64,000 nucleotides of DNA. Origin: an uncultured Clostridia bacterium. GTDB lineage: Bacteria > Bacillota > Clostridia > TANB77 > CAG-465. The position numbers were made by a program, and so were the translations under genes. Below the pieces are notes generated by a model that saw only the letters and a list, made by a program, of their open reading frames with translations, made no database searches and had not been told where the DNA came from. Positions 1 through 7,646 of this stretch are shown one piece after another. Position 1 is the first letter of the stretch, and every line of letters begins with the position of its first letter. The stretch spans positions 5,797 to 69,796 of the forward strand of contig CAOYAN010000007.1 in NCBI GenBank assembly GCA_948562205.1, in the 5' to 3' direction.

Positions 1-80
1 AAATATATTCTAATACTGGCTTTTTCTATTGTGTATAGAAGTATAGTATAATAGTAGATATTACTAAAGAGGCAGTTTTG

Positions 81-109
81 TTGAAAATATGTATATTTTT
101 TGGTATAAT
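81..109 (+). promoter_or_regulatory. Sigma-A type promoter of the ttcA-like gene
   Basis: A TTGAAA hexamer at 81-86 lies 17 bp before TATAAT at 104-109. It is followed by an AGGAG ribosome binding site and the ATG at 133, so this is the likely promoter of the first gene. Confidence 0.7.
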
Positions 110-132
110 TAGTATATATTAGGAGTTTAAAA

Positions 133-954
133 ATGGATAAATATATAGAGATTGAAAGAGGAATTATAACTACTTATAGAAAGAAAATATATAGAAAATT
201 TAGAAAAGCAATAGAAGAATATAATATGATAAAGAATGGAGATAAAATTGCTATATGTATATCAGGTGGTAAAGATTCAATGCTTATGGCTAAATGTTTT
301 CAAGAGTTTCAAAAACATGGTGATGTTAAATTTGATTTAGTATTTTTAGTTATGAATCCTGGATATAATGAAGAAAATATTGATTTAATTAAGTCTAATG
401 CTAAACTATTAAATATACCAATAACTATATTTGATAGTAATATTTTTAGTATAATTGAAAAAACTTTAGATGATTCACCATGCTTTCTTTGTGCTAAAAT
501 GAGAAGAGGAGTTCTTTATGGTGAAGCTGAAAGGCTAGGTTGTAATAAAATTGCACTTGGTCATCACTTTGACGATGCAATTGAAACACTTCTACTAAAT
601 ATTTTTTATGGTGGAGAAGTAAAGACAATGATGCCAAAACTTCATAGTGATAATTTTAATTTAGAGCTTATTCGTCCTATGTTCTACATCAAAGAAGATG
701 ATATTATTTCCTGGAAAAATACAAATGGACTTAAATTTCTTGATTGTGCTTGTAAATTTTCTAAGAATAAGGCTGAAAGTGATTCAAAAAGACTTGAAAT
801 TAAAAATTTAATAAAAGATTTTAGAAGTAAAAGTAAATATGTAGATACAAGTATTTTTCATAGCATGTCAAATGTTAATTTAAATGCTATGATTGGATGG
901 AGTAAAGACAAGAAAAGATATAGCTTTTTAGATGAATATGATAGTAAAGATTAG
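133..954 (+). CDS. ttcA: TtcA-family tRNA 2-thiocytidine synthetase-like protein
   Basis: 273 residues. The PP-loop motif SGGKDS at residues 44-49 marks an ATP pyrophosphatase of the tRNA-thiolation/lysidine superfamily. CxxC at 117/120, Cys205 and Cys207, and GHHFDD at 143-148 match the TtcA group, in which three cysteines hold a 4Fe-4S cluster that delivers sulfur to a tRNA cytidine. TilS proteins lack that cysteine pattern. The family activates the tRNA base by adenylation in the cytoplasm before sulfur transfer. The ATG follows an AGGAG site. The gene stands alone between its own promoter and a terminator. Family membership is secure; the exact tRNA position modified (C32 in known TtcA) is inferred, and Clostridia contain several TtcA-like paralogues. 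Confidence 0.85.
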   Translation: MDKYIEIERGIITTYRKKIYRKFRKAIEEYNMIKNGDKIAICISGGKDSMLMAKCFQEFQKHGDVKFDLVFLVMNPGYNEENIDLIKSNAKLLNIPITIFDSNIFSIIEKTLDDSPCFLCAKMRRGVLYGEAERLGCNKIALGHHFDDAIETLLLNIFYGGEVKTMMPKLHSDNFNLELIRPMFYIKEDDIISWKNTNGLKFLDCACKFSKNKAESDSKRLEIKNLIKDFRSKSKYVDTSIFHSMSNVNLNAMIGWSKDKKRYSFLDEYDSKD

Positions 955-980
955 TGGGTATTTTTGAATATCCACTTTTG
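954..980 (+). terminator. Rho-independent terminator after ttcA-like gene
   Basis: GTGGGTATT and AATATCCAC form a 9-bp stem with a TTTG loop, followed by TTTT. It overlaps the end of the coding region. Confidence 0.7.
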
Positions 981-1081
981 TTATGTGAAATTTATGTGTA
1001 CTCTATTGTTTATTTTTTTTATTTAATGTACAATATTAATATAATTATACTTTTAAGTGTAAAGAAAAATGAGGTGGATGT

Positions 1082-2251
1082 ATGTTAAAAACAAATGTAG
1101 GTTATAGTACCGATAAAGATTCATTTATGTCAGGTACTACATCAGCACAAATGGCTCGTAGAGGTCTTAGTGATACTAAACTTGCTTTAGTATATAGTAG
1201 TGTTGATTATGATCAAAAAGAAGTGGTAAAGGGAGTTAAGGCGGTATTTCCTGGTGTTCCTGTTATAGGATGTACTTCTTTTACTGGAATTATCACAAAT
1301 GATGGCTATATTACAAGTGAGAATGGTTTCTCTGGAGTTATGGCTTTTAGTGATGAAGAGCTAGTAGTAGGTACTGCAGCATCTGAGAGGGGAGAAGATC
1401 CAAGAGAAACAGGTAGAAAAGTAGCTTTTGAAGCATTAAGAAATGCAGGTATGGATTATGCACCAGATTATTTCTATATGTCAGCTTCTCCTGCTGAAGA
1501 AGAATATTATTTAAAAGGAATTCAAGAAGTTATTGGTAGGGTACCATTCTTTGGTGGTAGTTGTGCAGATAATACTATTGAGGGAAAATGGAGTCTATTT
1601 TCAAGTGATAAAGTTTTTTCTGATGGTGTTGTAATTGCTTTCTTCTATACTGATAAAAAGATAGAAAATGTATTTACAGGTGCATATAAAGAGACTAATA
1701 ATGTTGGTATTATTACTAAAGTTGATGGAGATAGAAGATTAGTTGAAATCGATGGTATTCCAGCTGTAAAAAAATATGCTGAGTGGACAAGTCAAAATCC
1801 AGACAAGCTAAAAGGTGCAAATCTACTTTCTGCAACTATTACTGCACCTCTTGGTGTTAAAGATAGATTAGGTGATCTAGTTGCCATTCGTCATCCTATG
1901 AATGGTAATGATGACTATTCTATGAATGTTGGTAATAAACTTAGTGAAAAAACTGCAGTTATTCAAATGTCTGCATCTGTTGATGAGTTAATTGAGTCTG
2001 TTAAACCAACTTTATATGAATTAAACTTAAGAATGAATTCTACACCTGCAGGTTATCTTTTTGTTCATTGTGGTGGACGTAGAGCAGGTATTGGAGATAG
2101 AATTAATGAAGTTTATGAAAATTTAAAAGCTATAGCAGGTGATACACCATTTATGACTATATTTACTTTTGGTGAATATGGACATGAAGATGATGGACTA
2201 AACACTTGTGGTGGATTAATGTTATCTTTTACAGGATTTTCTAAAGAATAA
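1082..2251 (+). CDS. FIST-domain sensory protein
   Basis: 389 residues with the features of FIST proteins: an N-terminal FIST_N-like domain (about residues 30-215) containing VIGCTSFTG and PFFGGSCADN, and a FIST_C-like domain (about 225-370) with AGYLFVHCGGRR and the terminal TIFTFGEYG and GGLMLSF. FIST domains are thought to bind small ligands such as amino acids and usually feed signal-transduction modules. This protein is a stand-alone version with no kinase, cyclase or methyl-accepting output domain and no membrane segment, so it is probably cytoplasmic. A GAGGTGG site precedes the ATG. The aldehyde dehydrogenase start lies 12 bases after its stop, so the two are almost certainly co-transcribed, suggesting the ligand relates to that enzyme's substrate (inference). 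Confidence 0.8.
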   Translation: MLKTNVGYSTDKDSFMSGTTSAQMARRGLSDTKLALVYSSVDYDQKEVVKGVKAVFPGVPVIGCTSFTGIITNDGYITSENGFSGVMAFSDEELVVGTAASERGEDPRETGRKVAFEALRNAGMDYAPDYFYMSASPAEEEYYLKGIQEVIGRVPFFGGSCADNTIEGKWSLFSSDKVFSDGVVIAFFYTDKKIENVFTGAYKETNNVGIITKVDGDRRLVEIDGIPAVKKYAEWTSQNPDKLKGANLLSATITAPLGVKDRLGDLVAIRHPMNGNDDYSMNVGNKLSEKTAVIQMSASVDELIESVKPTLYELNLRMNSTPAGYLFVHCGGRRAGIGDRINEVYENLKAIAGDTPFMTIFTFGEYGHEDDGLNTCGGLMLSFTGFSKE

Positions 2252-2263
2252 TTGGAGGTAAAT

Positions 2264-3700
2264 ATGAAAAATTTAATTGATGGCGAGCACGTTGATGCTA
2301 TAAATGGTGCAATTATTGAACTTGTAAATCCAGCAACTGGAGAATATATAGATACTGTACCTAATTCTACAGCAGAAGATGTTGATAGAGCAGTTCTTGC
2401 AGCAAAAAAAGCTCAAAAGGCTTGGGCAAGAATGCCAATGCATGAGAGAGGCAGAATTCTTGAAAAATATGTTGAAATTGTTGAACATAGAAGAGAAACT
2501 CTAGCAAGAACACTATCTACTGAGACTGGTAAACCTATAACTGAAGCAAAAGCAGAAATTGGGAATGTTAGGACTTTAACTATGGGATATGTTGAAAAAG
2601 CAAAACATTTATATGGTATTAATATTCCTGGAACTGCTGAACCTGGATCTGAGAAAACTATTCAATATACACAAAGAGAACCTTTAGGTGTTGTTGCAAC
2701 TATTATACCTTTTAACTTTCCAGTTGATTTGTTTGGACAAAAAGTTCCTTCTGCATTAATAATGGGAAATGCAGTTATTGTAAAACCATCTAACTATAAT
2801 CCATTAACTTTACTTACACTTTGTGATATTTTAATGGAAGCGGGTGTTCCAGCAGGTGTTATTCAGTGTATTACTGGTGATGGTCCTGTTGCAGGGCAAG
2901 CATTAGCAGCTCATCCAGGAGTGGATCTTGTATCTCTTACTGGAAGTACTGCAGCTGGTATGCAGACTATGGCTACTGCATCTCAAAATTTAACACATGT
3001 TTCACTTGAACTTGGTGGAAATGATGCATTTATACTGTTAGATGATGGTGATGTTGATTTAGCAGTTGAGGAAGCTGTTTGGGGCAGAATGTATAATGCA
3101 GGGCAAGTATGTTGTGCTAGTAAAAGATTTTTAATACATAACGCTATAAAAGAGCAATTTGTATCTAAAATGAAAGCAAGGCTTGAAAGAATTAAAATGG
3201 GTAACCCATCAGAAGAGTCTACACAAATGGGATGTTTAATTAACGTTGAAGCTGCAAAAAGAGTTGAATCACAAGTAAATGAGATGGTATCTCTTGGTGC
3301 CAAAATCGTTTGTGGTGGTCAAAGAACAGGAGCTTTCTATACACCTACAATCTTAAATGATGTAACTAAAGATATGCCAGTTGCAAAAGATATGGAGATA
3401 TTTGGACCAGTTATATCTGTTATTGGTTTTGATACACCAGAGGAAGCAATTGCAATTGCTAATCAGTCACCTTATGGATTATGTGGTTGTGTATTCTCAA
3501 GAAATTTCTCAAGAGCTTTAAAAGTTGCTGGAAGACTTGAGTGTGGTGGAGCAGTAGTAAACGGTGCAAGTTTCTGGAGAAGTGTTGAAATGCCATTTGG
3601 TGGATGGAAACATAGTGGTATTGGTAATGAGGGTGTTTCTAGTACACTTGAAGAGATGTCTAGAATAAAGACAATTGTACTTAAAAATATTTTAAAATAA
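2264..3700 (+). CDS. NAD(P)-dependent aldehyde dehydrogenase
   Basis: 478 residues from the ATG at 2264. I prefer it to an upstream in-frame TTG at 2252 because GGAGG lies inside that extension at the right distance. Family landmarks are present: the IIPFNFP oxyanion Asn region, KPS cofactor-binding lysine, LTGST glycine turn, ELGG with general-base Glu249, and GQVCC with catalytic Cys283, then EIFGPV and PYGL. This is the class oxidising aldehydes such as lactaldehyde, glycolaldehyde or succinate semialdehyde to acids in the cytoplasm. The sequence alone does not settle the substrate. Second gene of an operon with the FIST protein; a LysR-type regulator follows. Confidence 0.9.
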   Translation: MKNLIDGEHVDAINGAIIELVNPATGEYIDTVPNSTAEDVDRAVLAAKKAQKAWARMPMHERGRILEKYVEIVEHRRETLARTLSTETGKPITEAKAEIGNVRTLTMGYVEKAKHLYGINIPGTAEPGSEKTIQYTQREPLGVVATIIPFNFPVDLFGQKVPSALIMGNAVIVKPSNYNPLTLLTLCDILMEAGVPAGVIQCITGDGPVAGQALAAHPGVDLVSLTGSTAAGMQTMATASQNLTHVSLELGGNDAFILLDDGDVDLAVEEAVWGRMYNAGQVCCASKRFLIHNAIKEQFVSKMKARLERIKMGNPSEESTQMGCLINVEAAKRVESQVNEMVSLGAKIVCGGQRTGAFYTPTILNDVTKDMPVAKDMEIFGPVISVIGFDTPEEAIAIANQSPYGLCGCVFSRNFSRALKVAGRLECGGAVVNGASFWRSVEMPFGGWKHSGIGNEGVSSTLEEMSRIKTIVLKNILK

Positions 3701-3707
3701 TAATATA

Positions 3708-3744
3708 AATACAATAGGTGAAATATACTATTGTATTTTTTTTT
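3708..3744 (+). terminator. Terminator after aldehyde dehydrogenase
   Basis: AATACAATAG and CTATTGTATT form a 10-bp perfect stem followed by a run of nine T. It closes the FIST-aldehyde dehydrogenase operon. Confidence 0.85.
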
Positions 3745-3784
3745 AATATAATATATATTAGTATTAAATTAAAGGAGAGGGAAT

Positions 3785-4684
3785 ATGGATAATATTAGTT
3801 TTGATTTATATAAGTTATTTTACACAGTTGCAAGTATTGGTAATATATCTAAGGCTGCAGAGTCTTTGTATATTTCTCAGCCTGCTGTTACACAAGGAAT
3901 TCATAAACTAGAAGAACAAATTAGTGGAACCTTATTTTATAGGGTGCCTAAAGGAGTAATTCTAACTGAAGAAGGAAAAAAATTATATGAGTATATAAAA
4001 GAGAGTATTGAAACTATGGAAAATGCCAAGAGAAAATTTAGTCAATATATAAATTTGGAAGAAGGAACTATTAGAATAGGTTGTGGAAATACTTTGGGTA
4101 TGAGTATACTATATAAGACTATATTAGAGTTTTCTAAAATGTTTCCAAAGATTAATATAGAGATTTCTAGTGATCTTACTTCTGAGTCAATAGACTATCT
4201 TTCTAAAGGAAAACTTGACATGGTTATATTTAAAATGACAGATTATGATTTTCCAAGTAATATTGAAATAATTGAAGGAAAAGAGGATGAATTATGTTTG
4301 TTTGCTTCAAAAAAGTATTTAAAAGAACATAATATAAAAAAATATGAGGATCTTAAAAATTGTACTATGATTTTAACTACTAAAGATTCTAATACTGGAA
4401 AAACTGTGTATCAATTTTTTAAAGAAAATAATATAGATTTATCAGCAAATTATATAATCTCAACTTCTGATGCTAGGAAGTATTTTGCTTTAAACGATAT
4501 GGGAGTTACTATTGGACATAAGAGCTTAATAGAAAAAGAGTTAGAAGATGGAAGTTTAGTAAAGCTTAATTTAAAACCAAGCTTGCCTAGAGTTAAGATA
4601 GGTGTTGCTATTTTGAAAGATAATATATCTAGTTTTGCTACATTAAAATTATTGGATTTTATAAAAGATGAAATCGAAGAATAA
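3785..4684 (+). CDS. LysR-family transcriptional regulator
   Basis: 299 residues, the usual LysR length. The N-terminal winged helix-turn-helix (about residues 1-65) carries the typical SISKAAESLYISQPAVTQ-like pattern, here GNISKAAESLYISQPAVTQ, then LEEQISGTLFYR and LTEEG. Residues 90-295 form the periplasmic-binding-protein-like effector domain. It has its own GGAGAGG ribosome site and lies downstream of the aldehyde dehydrogenase terminator in the same orientation, so it is separately transcribed or depends on read-through. Control of the preceding FIST/aldehyde dehydrogenase operon is plausible, but LysR targets are more often divergent, so that is only inference. Confidence 0.9.
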   Translation: MDNISFDLYKLFYTVASIGNISKAAESLYISQPAVTQGIHKLEEQISGTLFYRVPKGVILTEEGKKLYEYIKESIETMENAKRKFSQYINLEEGTIRIGCGNTLGMSILYKTILEFSKMFPKINIEISSDLTSESIDYLSKGKLDMVIFKMTDYDFPSNIEIIEGKEDELCLFASKKYLKEHNIKKYEDLKNCTMILTTKDSNTGKTVYQFFKENNIDLSANYIISTSDARKYFALNDMGVTIGHKSLIEKELEDGSLVKLNLKPSLPRVKIGVAILKDNISSFATLKLLDFIKDEIEE

Positions 4685-4690
4685 ATAATT

Positions 4691-4713
4691 ATACCTATTA
4701 GTAGGTATTTTTA
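4691..4713 (+). terminator. Terminator after lysR-type gene
   Basis: TACCTA and TAGGTA form a short stem with a four-base loop, followed by TTTTT. Confidence 0.6.
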
Positions 4714-4844
4714 TAAATCAATATATATAAGTAATACTTATATATTATATAATTAATAACTATTTTACTTATACCAAAATATGGTTTATAATATAATTGT
4801 AACAAGGAGTTATCAAATCTTAAATAAGAAAAGGAGAAAAAAGT

Positions 4845-5207
4845 ATGACAAAAATTTTCTGGCTTTCAAGACACACAATGACACAGGCTCAGCTCTCTGA
4901 CCTTAATCGCATTTATGGCGAGGTTGAAGTCGTCCAGTACGATGGAAGCGTCAAGGATGCGGCTGAGGTTTTGGAGAGAGCAGGAGACTGCGAGATCCTG
5001 GCAGTTGTATTGCCACCTGCCATTTTGGCAAACTTGGTTCACCCTCGGGTGAACACCAAGCCTGTCATTAGGGCAAAGGCAAATCGGGTGCCGACGGGTA
5101 ACACTGTCATAAATCCCGCAACTGGTAAGGAGGAAGCAGAGTACCGCTTCGAACACGCTGGCTGGGAACAGATCAAGCGCATCGTAGTGGAAACTGTGGA
5201 TCTCTAA
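4845..5207 (+). CDS. GC-rich orphan protein, unknown function
   Basis: 120 residues; family not recognised. Predicted soluble, with an alternating beta/alpha look: a hydrophobic strand near residues 2-8 (KIFWLSR), an acidic helix around 38-50 (VKDAAEVLERAG) and the strand ILAVVLPPAILANLV at 54-68. The most notable trait is composition: CTC, CGC, CTG, GGC and CCG codons are common, about half G+C by eye, whereas neighbouring genes are strongly A/T-rich. The signals around it are host-like: AAGGAG ribosome site, an upstream TATAAT with a TTTACT 17 bp before it, and a terminator at 5277. It is monocistronic between two conserved units. Horizontal acquisition is likely. The coding strand is confident because only this frame has a ribosome site. 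Confidence 0.75.
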   Translation: MTKIFWLSRHTMTQAQLSDLNRIYGEVEVVQYDGSVKDAAEVLERAGDCEILAVVLPPAILANLVHPRVNTKPVIRAKANRVPTGNTVINPATGKEEAEYRFEHAGWEQIKRIVVETVDL

Positions 5208-5276
5208 GCACAGAGTATGCCTTGAAAGTAAGTGTTTGACAGAGTTCGCTTACAAAGTTAAAACTGTTAAGGAGGA

Positions 5277-5305
5277 GGTATCACAATTGTGGTACCTTTT
5301 TCTTT
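5277..5305 (+). terminator. Terminator after GC-rich orphan 1
   Basis: GGTATCAC and GTGGTACC pair (one G-U) around an AATT loop and are followed by TTTTTCTTT. A GGAGGAGG purine run just before the stem resembles a ribosome site but opens no reading frame. Confidence 0.7.
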
Positions 5306-5314
5306 GAACATGTA

Positions 5315-5510
5315 TTTACTTTTTTACACTTTAATGATATAATAATTTCATGAGTATTTTTAGCTCTGTTCTAATTTAATAATGATGAAGAAATTACATA
5401 GTGGTTTCCTTGTCACTAATAGTAGTGTATTAATACTACACTATTTGAGCTATTAATATTTGTGTAAAGCCACAAAGTGGCAAGGAGAAATGATTATAAT
5501 GTATTGAAAT
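5315..5510 (+). ncRNA. Candidate structured RNA A (promoter plus alternative stems)
   Basis: No gene lies in 5208-5708. A promoter-like TTTACT, 17-bp spacer and TATAAT ends near 5341, so a transcript could start around 5348. Within it CCTTGTCACT (near 5408) can pair with AGTGGCAAGG (near 5476), enclosing a TAGTGTA/TACACTA hairpin. The same 3' strand can instead form a local GCCAC-AAA-GTGGC hairpin. The two folds exclude each other, and the region ends in AAGGAGAAATG, a ribosome site with a start that opens only a six-codon frame. This looks like a regulatory RNA, or a 6S-like RNA, but I cannot assign a family. Confidence 0.35.
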
Positions 5511-5558
5511 TTTTGTATAAAATTTTAGCTTACTAAATTTATATATTTTTATATTAAG

Positions 5559-5692
5559 TATAATATAGGGTATGTGTTTTTAGTGAGAATGCATATTTTC
5601 CTATTCAACAAGATATCACCAGATATTTAGAGTAGGAGTGCTAGTCATTACTCGTCATAAGAAGCAACTTTATTTAGGAGCTTCTTTTATTT
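5559..5692 (+). ncRNA. Candidate small RNA B upstream of the exonuclease gene
   Basis: TATAAT at 5559-5564 is followed by about 120 bases with layered pairing: GAGAATG with CATTACTC outside, TCCTATTC with GAGTAGGA inside, and then a GAAGC/GCTTC hairpin with TTTT that looks like a terminator. Together they outline a discrete small RNA or an attenuator leader for the exonuclease gene starting at 5709. No convincing -35 box is visible and no known RNA family is recognised. Confidence 0.4.
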
Positions 5693-5708
5693 ATAGGGGT
5701 AAAAAATT

Positions 5709-6239
5709 ATGTTTGAAAAAGATTATGTAATAGTTGATTTGGAGACAACAGGACTTTCTCCACTAAGAAATGAAATTATAGAAATAGGTGCTATAAAAGT
5801 TAGAGATAATGAGATTATCGATAGAATGGATATATTAGTTAAACCACAGGTTGCAGTTTCTCCTTTTATAACAAGACTTACTGGAATAACTAATAAAATG
5901 TTAGAAGATGCAATAGGTATTAAAGAGGCACTTGAAATGTTTAGAAATTTTGCAAGTGATAGCACACTTATGGCTCATAATGCAAGATTTGATATGGGAT
6001 TTTTAAATAGTAATTTTGAGAGACATTTTAAATGCACACTTGAAAATAAATGCTTAGATACACTTACTTTATCTAAACAATATGTTAAAGGAATTCCTAA
6101 TTATAAATTAGAAACTTTAGCAAATCATTTTGATGTAAATTATATTGGTGCACATAGGTCATTAAAAGACTGTGAGATTACATACGAAGTGTATAAAAAT
6201 ATAGTAAATAAATATGAAGAAAGTACTAGTTTTTGCTAG
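5709..6239 (+). CDS. DnaQ-like DEDDh 3'-5' exonuclease
   Basis: 176 residues forming a single exonuclease domain. The five catalytic positions are visible: Asp10 and Glu12 in VDLETTG, Asp95 in HNARFD, and His149/Asp154 in HRSLKD. This is the epsilon-type fold that removes 3' nucleotides using two metal ions. It closely resembles the exonuclease insert of PolC encoded at 55.9 kb, but stands alone without a helicase or polymerase domain. Likely roles are proofreading or repair-associated trimming; the specific pathway is unknown. The gene is monocistronic, and its stop codon lies within the terminator stem. Confidence 0.85.
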   Translation: MFEKDYVIVDLETTGLSPLRNEIIEIGAIKVRDNEIIDRMDILVKPQVAVSPFITRLTGITNKMLEDAIGIKEALEMFRNFASDSTLMAHNARFDMGFLNSNFERHFKCTLENKCLDTLTLSKQYVKGIPNYKLETLANHFDVNYIGAHRSLKDCEITYEVYKNIVNKYEESTSFC

Positions 6240-6246
6240 TACTTTA
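6220..6246 (+). terminator. Hairpin overlapping the exonuclease stop codon
   Basis: AAAGTACTAG and CTAGTACTTT form a perfect 10-bp stem with a TTTTTG loop. The TAG stop codon is inside the 3' arm. Only a weak T-run follows. Confidence 0.5.
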
Positions 6247-6369
6247 ATTATTAGATCCATTGCAACATATTAGTAGTATAAAAATTATTACAATAATAAA
6301 TATACAATTATTTCCACAAAATATATTATTTAAGAAATTTCCCTTATTGCAATTACAATTATTTTCCAT
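6244..6369 (-). CDS. Small Cys/Asn-rich membrane peptide
   Basis: 41 codons on the minus strand from ATG at 6369, preceded by AAAGGGATG as a ribosome site. The product begins MENNCNCNKGN, then has CGNNC, one hydrophobic segment (residues 22-35, CIFIIVIIFILLIC) and ends CNGSNN. The layout of cysteine/asparagine-rich ends around one membrane helix resembles tiny clostridial and bacillar sporulation-associated membrane peptides (YjcZ-like), but this is similarity of style, not a proven family. No promoter is obvious. The rest of the 6240-6627 gap is A/T-rich with nothing else I can name. Confidence 0.5.
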   Translation of the reverse strand: MENNCNCNKGNFLNNIFCGNNCIFIIVIIFILLICCNGSNN

Positions 6370-6627
6370 ATAATCATCCCTTTCAATCAAAATATAAATT
6401 AAACATCATTTATAATTATTTCTATTTTTGTGAATATATAGCTCCTCCTTTTTATATATACTATGTTTTATTTAAAAGAGTGTTACAAAACTTTATTAGT
6501 GTGAAAATATTAAAAAACCATGTGAATACATAAAATCAATTTTTGGAATAAAAAAATAGACTTTTTAAAATAATTTATATTTATATATATAAATATAAAT
6601 TATAATATATTTAGGCGGTGAGATATA

Positions 6628-7248
6628 GTGATTGAAAAAATGAGTAATTACATTTTAGATAATTTTTTGTATAGAAATGAAAAAGTTATTGGTGATGAAA
6701 GAGAAGTTATGCTATTTGGAATTACAAGAATTTTAGAAGATATACCTAAGTATACAATTATATTTTTATTAGCCTGTGTTTTAAATATATTACAATATGT
6801 TGGAATAATACTTGTTATAACAATGATATATAAAATATTTGTAGGTGGTGTTCATGCAAGAACCAATTTAGGATGTTTAATCTCATCTATTATATATTTT
6901 ATATTACCTGTATATTTAGCTAAGTATATAAATATTAATATATATTTATTATCAGCTATTACACTATTATCGTCATTATTTGTAATATGGAAAATAGCAC
7001 CAGCTGATACAGAAGAAATACCAATACTAAAAAAAGATAAAAGAAATAAATTGAAGATAATTGGTCTAATATCTGTATTATTCATAATAGCATTTAATTT
7101 ACTTGAAATTGAAAATTTATATATACAAAATATTATACTTGTAACTATAATGTTTATTAATTTATGTACTACTAAACCAGTATATAAATTTTACAAATGT
7201 AAATATAGTTATGAGTCTGAGGAATTTAAAGAATATTATAATAAATAG
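6628..7248 (+). CDS. agrB: AgrB, autoinducer-prepeptide processing endopeptidase
   Basis: 206 residues, normal AgrB length, largely hydrophobic with about six membrane segments. GGVHARTNLGC holds the two catalytic residues, His76 and Cys83, at the spacing seen in staphylococcal AgrB (77/84). AgrB cleaves AgrD after a cysteine-containing ring sequence and forms the cyclic peptide thiolactone at the membrane. The start is GTG at 6628, chosen because AGGCGG lies 9 bases upstream; an in-frame ATG four codons later is too far from it. The agrD gene follows 116 bases later. Very confident. Confidence 0.95.
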   Translation: MIEKMSNYILDNFLYRNEKVIGDEREVMLFGITRILEDIPKYTIIFLLACVLNILQYVGIILVITMIYKIFVGGVHARTNLGCLISSIIYFILPVYLAKYININIYLLSAITLLSSLFVIWKIAPADTEEIPILKKDKRNKLKIIGLISVLFIIAFNLLEIENLYIQNIILVTIMFINLCTTKPVYKFYKCKYSYESEEFKEYYNK

Positions 7249-7364
7249 TTTTAAAGACAGAGATGTTTTTAGATACAAATATATATTGGAAATAAATAAA
7301 TGAAAGGAAAGTTTATTTAATAGCGTAATTTCAATATATAATGTTATAAAAAGGGGTGAATCAA

Positions 7365-7478
7365 ATGAAAAAATTATTAAAAAAGGTTGTTGAAGCATAT
7401 GCTAAATCTTCTACAAATAGTTGTTTTATAGCTGTATTCCATCAACCAAAGGCTCCAAAATGCCTTATAGAAAAATAA
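7365..7478 (+). CDS. agrD: AgrD, cyclic autoinducing peptide precursor
   Basis: 37 residues, with an AAGGGGTGA ribosome site. The three AgrD parts are visible: an amphipathic basic leader (MKKLLKKVVEAYAKSS), a core TNSCFIAVF with Cys20, and the tail HQPKAPKCLIEK. The tail matches the clostridial AgrD pattern of HQPK or YEPK followed by a proline. The mature signal should be a thiolactone closing Cys20 onto Val24 (five-membered ring, as in staphylococci) or Phe25 (cut before HQPK). The second cysteine, Cys33, is in the discarded tail. The exact ends of the mature peptide cannot be read from the sequence. Confidence 0.9.
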   Translation: MKKLLKKVVEAYAKSSTNSCFIAVFHQPKAPKCLIEK

Positions 7479-7488
7479 ATGTATAAAT

Positions 7489-7546
7489 AGTATGATATAA
7501 AAAATATGATAAAGTATGATAAAAGTATGATAAAAGTATGATAAAA
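7489..7546 (+). repeat. Tandem TATGAT repeat between agrD and the shared terminator
   Basis: Five TATGAT units; the last four are spaced 11 bp apart (agtatgataaa) and the first is about 13 bp away. The array lies between the agrD stop and the terminator and is too short and too AT-rich to be a CRISPR. It may be slippage-generated or a protein-binding array. Confidence 0.7.
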
Positions 7547-7583
7547 AACATCTTGAATTTATTTAGTATTCAAGATGTTTTTT
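7545..7583. terminator. Bidirectional terminator between agrBD and agrC
   Basis: AACATCTTGAAT and ATTCAAGATGTT pair perfectly, with T-run on the plus side and A-run (T on the minus strand) on the other. It serves the convergent agrBD and agrAC transcripts. Confidence 0.85.
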
Positions 7584-7646
7584 ACATAAATTTAACTATA
7601 TAATAAAAGATAAGCTTTAAATAATAAAACTTACCCTATTTTAATT

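Noticed and set aside
7489..7546. Possible CRISPR array
   Set aside because: Units are about 11 bp without unique spacers; no cas genes nearby.
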